Notes under the pieces: generated by a model
Told to the model about the DNA's origin: nothing
Seen by the model: only the letters and a program-made list of their open reading frames with translations
Databases searched by the model: none
Source of the DNA: RBG-16-66-20 sp040752005
Lineage (GTDB): Bacteria; Pseudomonadota; Gammaproteobacteria; Burkholderiales; SG8-39
Assembly: GCA_040752005.1 (NCBI GenBank)
Contig: JBFMFX010000009.1
Coordinates: 1 to 64,000 of the forward strand
Direction of reading: 5' to 3'
Length of the DNA stretch: 64,000 bases
Position numbers and translations under genes: made by a program
Shown: piece by piece, positions 34,690 through 42,444 of the stretch
Position numbering within the stretch: position 1 is the first letter of the stretch
How the letters are laid out: the number at the start of each line of letters is the position of its first letter

Positions 34690-36170
34690 GAGCCGCCGTC
34701 CTCGTCGCGCTGCTCGTCGCCGCGGCGGCGGCCGAGGCGCAGGCGCTGAGGATCGGCTCCAAGCGCTTCACCGAGTCCTACATCCTGGGCGAGATCCTGC
34801 TCGCCGCGGCCGAACGCGCCGGCGTGCGTGCCGAGCACCGCCAGGGTCTGGGCAACACCGCGATCGTGTTCGGCGCGCTGCGGGCGGGGGCGATTGATCT
34901 CTATCCGGACTACACCGGCACCGTCGCGCGCGAGATCCTGAAGCTGGAGGGCAATCCGCCGCTCGAGGAGCTCGCCCGGCGCCTTGCGCGCGAGGGCATC
35001 GGCATCGGCGTGCCGCTCGGCTTCAACAACGGTTACGCGCTCGCGCTGCGCGAAGACGACGCGCAGCGGCTCGGCGTGCGCACGCTCTCCGATCTCGCGC
35101 GCCACCCCGGACTGCGCTTCGGCCTGTCGCACGAGTTCCTCGGCCGCGCCGACGGCTGGCCGGGGCTGAGGGCCGCCTACGGCCTGCGCGCCGATCCGAC
35201 CGGCCTGGATCACGGCCTCGCCTACGAGGCGATCGGCGCCGGGCGCATAGACGTGATGGACATCTACACCACCGACGCGAAGATCGCGCGCTACCGGCTG
35301 CGCGCGCTCGCGGACGACCGCGGCTTCTTTCCGCGCTACGACGCGGTGCTGGTGTACCGGCTGGACGTTCCGCGGCGCTTTCCCGCCGCGTGGGCCGAGT
35401 TCGCGAAGCTGGAGCGGCGCATTGACGAGGCGGCGATGATCCGCATGAACGCGGCGGCCGAGCTGGAGGGCCGCAGCTTCAGGGAGGCGGCCGCGCTGCT
35501 CGACGCCGCCGGCGCCGCGCCGGGCGCGCGCCGCGGCTTTCTCGGCGCGCTGTTCGCATCCGATCTCGCGCGCCTCACCGGCGAGCACCTGCTGCTCGTG
35601 TTCGCATCGCTCGCGGCGAGCGTGGCGGCGGGCGTGCCGCTCGGCGTCGCGGCCGCGAAGGTGCCGGCGCTCGCGCCGCCGATCCTCGGCGCGGTCGGCG
35701 TCATCCAGACCATCCCGTCGCTTGCGCTGCTCGCGTTCCTCATCGCGGCGATGGACACGATCGGTACCTGGCCGGCGCTCGCGGCGCTGTTTCTGTACGC
35801 GCTGCTGCCGATCGTGAGAAACACCCACGCCGGGCTGGAGGCGATCGGTCTCGACATGCGCCAGGCGGCGATGGCGCTCGGACTTTCGGCGACGGACCGG
35901 CTCGCGCGCATCGAGCTGCCGCTTGCGGCGCCCGCGATCCTCGCCGGCATCAAGACCTCGGCGGTGATCAACGTCGGTACCGCGACCATCGCCGCGTTCG
36001 TCGGCGCCGGCGGCTACGGCGAGCGCATCGTGCAGGGCCTCGCGCTCAACGATCACGCGCTGCTGCTTGCGGGTGCGGTGCCGGCCGCCGTGCTCGCGCT
36101 GGCGGTCGAGTGGGCCTTCGCCGCCGGCGAGCGGCGCTTTGCCTGGAGCGCACGGGCGAGGCGGCGCTGA
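34686..36170 (+). CDS. Fused osmolyte (glycine betaine/choline-type) binding protein and permease
   Basis: The 494-residue protein joins two ABC importer parts. Residues about 20-275 form an OpuAC/ProX-type binding domain (IGSKRFTESYILGEILLAAA and AIDLYPDYTG are diagnostic), preceded by a signal-like segment. Residues about 285-494 form the permease with the EAA loop (MRQAAMALGLSATDRLARIE) and TATIAAFVGAGGYGERI. Such fusions import choline, glycine betaine or related compounds. No OpuCA-type ATPase gene is adjacent; the only ATPase nearby is the upstream exporter. Confidence 0.88.
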   Translation: MRAAVLVALLVAAAAAEAQALRIGSKRFTESYILGEILLAAAERAGVRAEHRQGLGNTAIVFGALRAGAIDLYPDYTGTVAREILKLEGNPPLEELARRLAREGIGIGVPLGFNNGYALALREDDAQRLGVRTLSDLARHPGLRFGLSHEFLGRADGWPGLRAAYGLRADPTGLDHGLAYEAIGAGRIDVMDIYTTDAKIARYRLRALADDRGFFPRYDAVLVYRLDVPRRFPAAWAEFAKLERRIDEAAMIRMNAAAELEGRSFREAAALLDAAGAAPGARRGFLGALFASDLARLTGEHLLLVFASLAASVAAGVPLGVAAAKVPALAPPILGAVGVIQTIPSLALLAFLIAAMDTIGTWPALAALFLYALLPIVRNTHAGLEAIGLDMRQAAMALGLSATDRLARIELPLAAPAILAGIKTSAVINVGTATIAAFVGAGGYGERIVQGLALNDHALLLAGAVPAAVLALAVEWAFAAGERRFAWSARARRR

Positions 36171-36237
36171 GCCGCGCGCGCAGTAGGCACTGCGCGGCCC
36201 GTGTCGTATCATTCGCCCCCTCAGGGAGAGCAGCCGG

Positions 36238-37362
36238 ATGCGAATTGGGATTCCCGCCGAAACCCGGGCGGGGGAGACGCGCGTCGCCGCGACGCCGGAG
36301 ACGGTAAAGAAGCTCGCCGCGAAGTGCGAAGTGCGCGTGCAGGCGGGCGCGGGGGCGCGGGCGCGGTTCCCGGACTCCGAATACGAGCGCGCCGGGGCGC
36401 GCGTCGTCGCGACGGCGGCCGAGGCGTTCGACGCCGACGTCGTGCTCAAGGTGCGCTCGCCGCAGGACGAGGAGATCGGCCTGCTGCGGTCCGGCTCGAC
36501 GCTGATCGGCCTGCTCGATCCGTACGATTCGGCGCGCCTCGAGGCGATCGCGCGGCGCGGCGTGACCGGTTTCGCCATGGAGTTGCTGCCGCGCACGATC
36601 TCGCGCGGGCAGGCGATGGACGTACTTTCCTCGCAGGCGAACATCGCCGGCTACAAGGCGGTGATCCTCGCCGCCGCGCACTACGCGCGCTTTTTTCCGA
36701 TGCTGATGACCGCCGCCGGCACCGTGAAGGCGGCGCGGGTGCTGGTGCTCGGCGCGGGCGTGGCGGGGCTGCAGGCGATCGCCACCGCGCGGCGCCTGGG
36801 TGCGGTGGTCGAAGCGTCCGACGTGCGCCCGGCGGTGAAGGAGCAGGTCGAATCCCTCGGCGCGAAATACCTCGACGTTCCGTATCTGACGCAGGAAGAG
36901 CGCGAGATCGCCGAGGGCGTCGGCGGCTACGCCCGGCCGATGCCGCCGGACTGGATGCGCCGCCAGGCCGAGGCGGTGCACCAGCGGGCGCTCGCCTCCG
37001 ACATCGTGATCACCACCGCGCTCATCCCGGGAAGGCCGGCGCCGGTGCTGGTGCGCGAGGAGACGGTGCGCGCGATGCGGCCCGGATCGGTGCTGGTGGA
37101 CCTCGCCGTCGAGCAGGGCGGCAACTGCCCGCTGACCGAGCGCGACCGGATCGTGGAAAAGCACGGCGTGACGCTCATCGGCATCGCCAACCTGCCGGCG
37201 ACGGTGCCGGCCGACGCCTCGGCGCTGCTCGCCCGCAACCTGCTCGCCATGCTCGCGCTGATGCTCGATCTGAAGACGGGCGAGTTTCGCATCAACCGCG
37301 AAGACGAGATCCTCGCCGCGACGCTCGTCTGCGCCGACGGCGCCGTCGTGAAAAGGACCTGA
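36238..37362 (+). CDS. pntAA: NAD(P) transhydrogenase subunit alpha, soluble part
   Basis: The 374-residue cytosolic NAD(H)-binding subunit shows MRIGIPAETRAGETRVAATP, the Rossmann core VLVLGAGVAGLQAIATARRL, and the mobile-loop region with YARPMPPDWMRRQAEAVHQR. With PntAB and PntB it couples hydride transfer from NADH to NADP+ to proton entry. The split alpha subunit (AA/AB) is the form found in many alpha- and betaproteobacteria. GGGAGAG precedes the ATG. First gene of a three-gene operon. Confidence 0.95.
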   Translation: MRIGIPAETRAGETRVAATPETVKKLAAKCEVRVQAGAGARARFPDSEYERAGARVVATAAEAFDADVVLKVRSPQDEEIGLLRSGSTLIGLLDPYDSARLEAIARRGVTGFAMELLPRTISRGQAMDVLSSQANIAGYKAVILAAAHYARFFPMLMTAAGTVKAARVLVLGAGVAGLQAIATARRLGAVVEASDVRPAVKEQVESLGAKYLDVPYLTQEEREIAEGVGGYARPMPPDWMRRQAEAVHQRALASDIVITTALIPGRPAPVLVREETVRAMRPGSVLVDLAVEQGGNCPLTERDRIVEKHGVTLIGIANLPATVPADASALLARNLLAMLALMLDLKTGEFRINREDEILAATLVCADGAVVKRT

Positions 37363-37365
37363 GAC

Positions 37366-37683
37366 ATGGGCGCCACTGCCGACCCGACCGTCATCAACCT
37401 GGTGGTCTTCGTGCTCGCCGTCTTCGTCGGCTATCACGTGATCTGGAACGTGACCCCGGCGCTGCACACGCCGCTGATGAGCGTCACCAACGCGATCTCC
37501 TCGGTGATCATCGTCGGCGCCATCCTCGCCGCCTCGCCGCCTGAACCGGACTTCGGCTCGATCCTCGGCGTGATCGCGGTCGCGCTCGCCTCGGTCAACG
37601 TCGCCGGGGGGTTCCTCGTCACCCAGCGCATGCTGGAGATGTTCCGCAAGAAGGACCGCTCCGGCGGCAAGAGCGATGGTTGA
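37366..37683 (+). CDS. pntAB: NAD(P) transhydrogenase subunit alpha, membrane part
   Basis: The 105-residue protein has three to four membrane spans, with GYHVIWNVTPALHTPLMSVT (the conserved segment following the first helix) and SVNVAGGFLVTQRMLEMFRK. It starts 3 bases after pntAA and ends before pntB, so the operon order is AA-AB-B. It contributes to the proton channel with PntB. Confidence 0.95.
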   Translation: MGATADPTVINLVVFVLAVFVGYHVIWNVTPALHTPLMSVTNAISSVIIVGAILAASPPEPDFGSILGVIAVALASVNVAGGFLVTQRMLEMFRKKDRSGGKSDG

Positions 37684-37696
37684 GGAGGCGCGCACC

Positions 37697-39100
37697 ATGA
37701 CCGCCAACCAGGTGACGCTCTGGTACCTCGCGGCGAGCGTGCTGTTCATCCTCGCGCTCAAGGGGCTGTCGTCGCCGACGACGGCGCGGCGCGGCAACCT
37801 CTACGGCATGACCGGCATGGCGATCGCGGTGCTGGTGACGCTTGCCGTGGTCGCGCGCGGGCGGGTGGACCTGATCGTGCTCGCGATGATCGCCGGCGGC
37901 GCGGTCGGGGCGTTCGTCGCGCGCCGGGTGCAGATGACGCAGATGCCGGAGCTCGTGGCGGCGATGCACTCGCTGGTCGGCATGGCCGCGGTGCTGATCG
38001 CGATCGCGGCGGTGAACAACCCTTCCTCTTTCGGCGTGCCGGATCCGCTTCCGGCCGGCAACAAGCTGGAACTGTTTGTCGGCACCTTCGTCGGCGCGAT
38101 CACCTTCTCCGGTTCGGTGATCGCCTTCGGCAAGCTGGCGGGGCTCGGGCGGCGCCTGCGCCTCTTTTCCTCGGCACCGATCGTCTTTCCCGGGCAGCAC
38201 TGGCTCAACCTCGCCATCGCGCTGGTCATGATCGGCTTCGGCGTCGCGTTCTTCCTGTCGGAAGAGCCCAACTGGACGGCGTTCATCCTGATGACCGGGC
38301 TTGCCTTCATGCTCGGGGTGCTGATCATCATCCCGATCGGCGGTGCCGACATGCCGGTGGTGATCTCGATGTTGAACAGCTATTCGGGGTGGGCCGCCGC
38401 CGGCATCGGCTTTTCGCTCGGCAACGCGATGTTGATCATCGCCGGTTCGCTGGTGGGCTCCTCCGGCGCGATCCTCTCCTACATCATGTGCCGGGCGATG
38501 AACCGTTCGTTCGTCTCCGTGATTCTCGGCGGCTTCGGCGCCGAGGAGGGCGCCGGCGCAGCCGCCGCCGGGCAGAAGACGGTGAAGTCGGGCTCGGCCG
38601 AGGACGCCGCGTTCCTGCTGGAGAACGCGCAGTCGGTGGTGATCGTGCCCGGCTACGGGCTGGCGGTGGCCCGCGCGCAGCATGCGGTGAAGGAACTGGT
38701 GGACTTGCTCACCGACAAGGGTGTCCAGGTGCGCTTCGCCATCCATCCGGTGGCCGGGCGCATGCCGGGGCACATGAACGTGCTGCTCGCCGAAGCCGAG
38801 GTGCCCTACGACCTGGTGTTCGAGATGGAGGACATCAACGGCGAGATGGGTACGGTGGACGTCGCCCTCGTTCTGGGCGCCAACGACGTGGTGAATCCGC
38901 TCGCCTACGAAAAGGGCAGCCCCATCTACGGCATGCCGATCATAGACGTGCACAAGGCGCGCACGGTGCTCGTCAACAAGCGCAGCATGGCGGCGGGCTA
39001 CGCGGGGCTGGACAACCCGCTCTTTTACATGGACCGCACCATGATGGTGTTCGGCGACGCAAAAAAGGTTGTCGAGGACATCGTCAAGGCGCTGCACTGA
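37697..39100 (+). CDS. pntB: NAD(P) transhydrogenase subunit beta
   Basis: The 467-residue subunit has about nine membrane spans and a C-terminal NADP(H)-binding domain (VVIVPGYGLAVARAQHAVKE, IHPVAGRMPGHMNVLLAEA, VNKRSMAAGYAG). I chose the ATG at 37697 because GAGGAGG lies 8 bases before it; an upstream in-frame ATG at 37676 would overlap pntAB. Conserved proton-path His and Asn residues lie in the membrane helices. Confidence 0.95.
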   Translation: MTANQVTLWYLAASVLFILALKGLSSPTTARRGNLYGMTGMAIAVLVTLAVVARGRVDLIVLAMIAGGAVGAFVARRVQMTQMPELVAAMHSLVGMAAVLIAIAAVNNPSSFGVPDPLPAGNKLELFVGTFVGAITFSGSVIAFGKLAGLGRRLRLFSSAPIVFPGQHWLNLAIALVMIGFGVAFFLSEEPNWTAFILMTGLAFMLGVLIIIPIGGADMPVVISMLNSYSGWAAAGIGFSLGNAMLIIAGSLVGSSGAILSYIMCRAMNRSFVSVILGGFGAEEGAGAAAAGQKTVKSGSAEDAAFLLENAQSVVIVPGYGLAVARAQHAVKELVDLLTDKGVQVRFAIHPVAGRMPGHMNVLLAEAEVPYDLVFEMEDINGEMGTVDVALVLGANDVVNPLAYEKGSPIYGMPIIDVHKARTVLVNKRSMAAGYAGLDNPLFYMDRTMMVFGDAKKVVEDIVKALH

Positions 39101-39113
39101 GGCGCGCGCCCCG

Positions 39114-40487
39114 GTGCGGAGCGTGCTGCTGCGCCTCCTCTCGCGCGAGCGCGGGCTCTTTCTCGGCGCGCTGATCGCCGCGGTCGTCGCCGGCTCGCTC
39201 GGCGTGCCGGTGGACTTTGTCCTGTTCGCGCTCACGCTCGCCGGCGTGGCGCTCTTTCACCACCACACGCTGCAGGTCGCGCTCACCGGCCTGGCGGTGA
39301 TCGTGCTCTACAAGCTCGGCTTCACCGGTTTCAAGACCGGGCCTGGGCTGGCGGGGTTCGCCCTGCACATGGCGCACGAGTGGGTGATCCTCGCCAACCT
39401 GCTCGGGCTGCTGCTCGGATTTGCGCTCCTTTCCAACCACTTCGAGCGCAGCCGCGTGCCCGAGGTGCTGCCGCGCTATCTGCCCGATGACTGGAAAGGG
39501 GGCTTCGCGCTGCTCGCGATCGTGTTCGTGATGTCCTCGTTTCTCGACAACATCGCGGCGGCGCTGATCGGGGGAACGATGGCGCGTGCCGTGTTCCGCC
39601 ACAAGGTGCACATCGGTTACCTCGCGGCGATCGTCGCCGCCTCGAACGCCGGCGGCTCCGGCAGCGTGGTCGGCGACACCACCACCACCATGATGTGGAT
39701 CGACGGCGTGAACCCGCTGGTGGTGCTGGACGCCTATGTCGCGGCGATCGTGGCGCTCGTCGTCTGCGGCGTGCCCGCTTCGCTGCAGCAGCAGCGCCAT
39801 TCGCCCATCGTCAAGGACGCGAGCACCGCGCACGAGGTGGACTGGGCGCGCGTGGCGATCGTGGCGATCATCCTGCTTGCGGCGATCGCGGCCAACGTGA
39901 TCGCGAACCTGAAGTTTCCCGCGCTGCTCGATCGGTTTCCGGTGATCGGGGCTGCGGTCTGGGTGGCCTTGCTCGCGACCGCGCCCTGGCGCAGGCCCGA
40001 ATGGTCGCTGCTGCCCGAATCGTTCAAGGGCTCGATCTTTCTGCTCGCGCTCGTGACCTGCGCCTCGCTCATGCCGGTCGAGAAGCTGCCGCCGGCGAGC
40101 TGGCAGACGACCCTCAGCATCGGGTTCATCTCCTCGGTATTCGACAACATTCCCCTTACCGCACTCGCGCTCAAACAGGGGGGCTACGACTGGGGGATGC
40201 TCGCGTTCGCCGTGGGCTACGGCGGCTCGATGATCTGGTTCGGCTCCTCCGCGGGTGTGGCGATCTCGAACATGTACCCGGAGGCGAGATCGGTCGGGCG
40301 CTGGCTCGCCGCCGGGTGGCACGTGACGCTTGCCTACGTGGCCGGTTTTTTCGTGATGCTCGCGATGGTCGGCTGGCACCCCACCGACAAGCGCGGCCAG
40401 GCGCTCGCCGAAGCCCCGCCGCTTGCCTGGGAGTGCGCCATTTCACGATGCGAAGTCGCCTTGCGGGCACCGGAACGCGCGGAGTAA
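39114..40487 (+). CDS. Ion-transporter superfamily permease (citrate/Na+:H+ antiporter-like)
   Basis: The 457-residue protein has about eleven spans and the two internal repeats of the IT superfamily, seen as VMSSFLDNIAAALIGGTMAR and SSVFDNIPLTALALKQGG. The FDN-I motifs with a shared glycine-rich stretch (ASNAGGSGSVVGDTTTTMMW) resemble NhaD-type sodium/proton antiporters and related anion carriers. The start is a GTG at 39114, 13 bases after pntB, so it may be part of that operon. Substrate is not determined; cation antiport is one possibility. Confidence 0.75.
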   Translation: MRSVLLRLLSRERGLFLGALIAAVVAGSLGVPVDFVLFALTLAGVALFHHHTLQVALTGLAVIVLYKLGFTGFKTGPGLAGFALHMAHEWVILANLLGLLLGFALLSNHFERSRVPEVLPRYLPDDWKGGFALLAIVFVMSSFLDNIAAALIGGTMARAVFRHKVHIGYLAAIVAASNAGGSGSVVGDTTTTMMWIDGVNPLVVLDAYVAAIVALVVCGVPASLQQQRHSPIVKDASTAHEVDWARVAIVAIILLAAIAANVIANLKFPALLDRFPVIGAAVWVALLATAPWRRPEWSLLPESFKGSIFLLALVTCASLMPVEKLPPASWQTTLSIGFISSVFDNIPLTALALKQGGYDWGMLAFAVGYGGSMIWFGSSAGVAISNMYPEARSVGRWLAAGWHVTLAYVAGFFVMLAMVGWHPTDKRGQALAEAPPLAWECAISRCEVALRAPERAE

Positions 40488-40490
40488 AAT
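40461..40490 (+). promoter_or_regulatory. Candidate promoter of the TRAP operon
   Basis: TTGCGG (40461-40466) and TAAAAT (40485-40490) are 18 bases apart. The -35 lies within the end of the upstream transporter gene and the start would be about 55 bases before dctP. Confidence 0.5.
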
Positions 40491-40554
40491 CTCCCCGCCA
40501 TTTCCGATCGGGCCCCGGCTCCGCGCCGGCTTTCATTTCAAGGAGGAGACACGC

Positions 40555-41706
40555 ATGAGCACGCAGACGAATACAGCATCGCGCCGCAGGTTCCTGACCG
40601 GCGCGGCCGCGGCGGCCACCGGCGCGGCGACGCTCGGCTTCCCGGCCATCGTCAAGGCCCAGGGACCGATCAGCTTCCGCTGGCAGAGCACCTGGCCGGC
40701 GAAGGACATCTTTCACGAGTACGCGCTCGACTTCGCCAAGAAGGTGAACGACATGACCGGGGGCGACCTCAGGATCGAGGTGCTGCCCGCCGGCGCGGTG
40801 GTGCCGGCCTTCGGTTTGCTCGACGCGGTATCGAAGGGCACCCTAGACGGGGGCCACGGGGTGCTGGTGTACCACTACGGCAAGCAGAACGCGCTCGCGC
40901 TCTGGGGTTCGAGCCCGGCCTACGGCATGGACGCGAACATGCTGCTCGCCTGGCACAAGTACGGCGGCGGCAAGGAGCTGCTGAACAAGATCTACGCCTC
41001 GATCGGCGCCAATGTCGTCTCGTTCCCCTACGGCCCGATGCCGACCCAGCCGCTCGGCTGGTTCAAGAAGCCGGTCACGAAGCCGGAGGATCTGAAGGGG
41101 CTGAAGTTCCGCACGGTGGGCATCTCGATTGACCTCTTTACCGGCCTGGGCTGCGCGGTGAACGCGCTGCCCGGCGGCGAGATCGTGCCGGCGATGGACC
41201 GGGGGCTGATTGACGCCGCCGAGTTCAACAACGCGACCTCCGACCGCATCCTCGGCTTCCCGGATGTCTCCAAGGTGTACATGCTGCAGAGCTACCACCA
41301 GAACGCCGAGCAGTTCGAGATCATGTTCAACAAGACGAAGTTCGACGCGCTGCCGGCCAAGATCAAGGCGATCATCGAGAACGCGGTCGAGGCGGCTTCG
41401 GCCGACATGTCGTGGAAGGCGGTGGACCGCTACTCGAAGGACTACATCGAGCTGCAGACCAAGGACAAGGTGCGCGTATACAAGACACCCGCCTCGATCT
41501 TGCAGAAGCAGCTGGAGATCTTCGATAGCGTCGAGGCGAAGAAGTCTGCGGACAACCCGCTGTTCAAGGAGGTCGCGGCCTCGCAGCGCACCTTTGCCGA
41601 GCGCGCGGTGAAGTGGGACCTCGACACCAACGTGAGGCGGGAAATGGCCTACAACCACTATTTCGGGCGCAAGCCCGCCGCCAAGCCCGCCGCGAAGAAA
41701 TCCTGA
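40555..41706 (+). CDS. dctP: TRAP transporter solute-binding protein DctP
   Basis: The 383-residue periplasmic protein has a Tat-type signal (RRRFLTGAAAAATG, then LGFPAIVKAQ) and a TRAP DctP fold. The C-terminal half contains the conserved arginine-centred segment LKGLKFRTVGISIDLFTGLG, where the Arg contacts a carboxylate. This is the type found in mannitol/chloroaromatic-type TRAP systems. GGAGGAGAC precedes the ATG. First gene of dctP-dctQ-dctM. The ligand is probably an organic acid. Confidence 0.92.
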   Translation: MSTQTNTASRRRFLTGAAAAATGAATLGFPAIVKAQGPISFRWQSTWPAKDIFHEYALDFAKKVNDMTGGDLRIEVLPAGAVVPAFGLLDAVSKGTLDGGHGVLVYHYGKQNALALWGSSPAYGMDANMLLAWHKYGGGKELLNKIYASIGANVVSFPYGPMPTQPLGWFKKPVTKPEDLKGLKFRTVGISIDLFTGLGCAVNALPGGEIVPAMDRGLIDAAEFNNATSDRILGFPDVSKVYMLQSYHQNAEQFEIMFNKTKFDALPAKIKAIIENAVEAASADMSWKAVDRYSKDYIELQTKDKVRVYKTPASILQKQLEIFDSVEAKKSADNPLFKEVAASQRTFAERAVKWDLDTNVRREMAYNHYFGRKPAAKPAAKKS

Positions 41707-41725
41707 CGAAAGCCTGACGCCACGC

Positions 41726-41762
41726 ACACCATCCGGGAACGCGCCCGGGTGGTGTTTTTTTT
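41726..41762 (+). terminator. Intrinsic terminator between dctP and dctQ
   Basis: ACACCATCCGGG (41726-41737) pairs with CCCGGGTGGTGT (41744-41755) and a run of nine T residues follows. It would allow only partial readthrough into dctQM, giving excess binding protein over permease. Confidence 0.85.
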
Positions 41763-41820
41763 CGCGGCCGGAGCGCGCGCAATGGCAGAATGTGCGGGCG
41801 CGGGCACGCAGGGGTCTGTG

Positions 41821-42444
41821 ATGCAAAAAGTTCTGCTTTTCGTGGACAAGATCAGCACGTGGGTCGGCCACGCGTTCTCGTTTCTGATCATCGCCCTGAC
41901 CCTGCATGTCACCTGGGAGGTCTTCCGCCGCTACGTGCTGGATTCGCCGCGCGCCTGGGCGTTCGACGGCATGATCATGCTGTACGGGACGCTGTTCATG
42001 ATGGCGGGCGCCTACACGCTGGCGAAGAATGGCCACGTGCGCGGCGACATCCTGTACGGCTTTTTCAGCCCGCGCACCCAGGCGGCAATTGACCTCGCGC
42101 TCTACCTGGTGTTCTTTCTGCCCGGCGTGATCGCGCTCACCTGGGCGGGCTACTTCTACGCCGCCGAATCGTGGGCGATCGGCGAGCGCTCGAACATCAC
42201 CGCCGAGGGCCCGCCGATCTACCCCTTCAAGACCGTCATCCCGGTGGCGGGCGCGCTGGTGCTGCTGCAGGGCATCGTCGAGATCGTCCGCTGCGTGATC
42301 TGCCTGAAGCAGGGGTCCTGGCCCTCGCGCGAGGAGGATGTCGAGGAGGTGGATGTCGAGAAGCTGAAGGAAGAGCTGCACGTGAAGGACGAGGACATCC
42401 AGAAGCTCGACGAATACGTGGTGCGCAAGGAGCCGGCGAAATGA
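41821..42444 (+). CDS. dctQ: TRAP transporter small permease DctQ
   Basis: The 207-residue protein has four spans and the DctQ arginine motif (VTWEVFRRYVLDSPRAWAFD). The C-terminus is an unusual acidic/basic tail of about 45 residues (EEDVEEVDVEKLKEELHVKD onwards) that looks like a short coiled coil. The stop overlaps the dctM start (ATGA). Small and large permeases together couple substrate entry to sodium. Confidence 0.92.
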   Translation: MQKVLLFVDKISTWVGHAFSFLIIALTLHVTWEVFRRYVLDSPRAWAFDGMIMLYGTLFMMAGAYTLAKNGHVRGDILYGFFSPRTQAAIDLALYLVFFLPGVIALTWAGYFYAAESWAIGERSNITAEGPPIYPFKTVIPVAGALVLLQGIVEIVRCVICLKQGSWPSREEDVEEVDVEKLKEELHVKDEDIQKLDEYVVRKEPAK

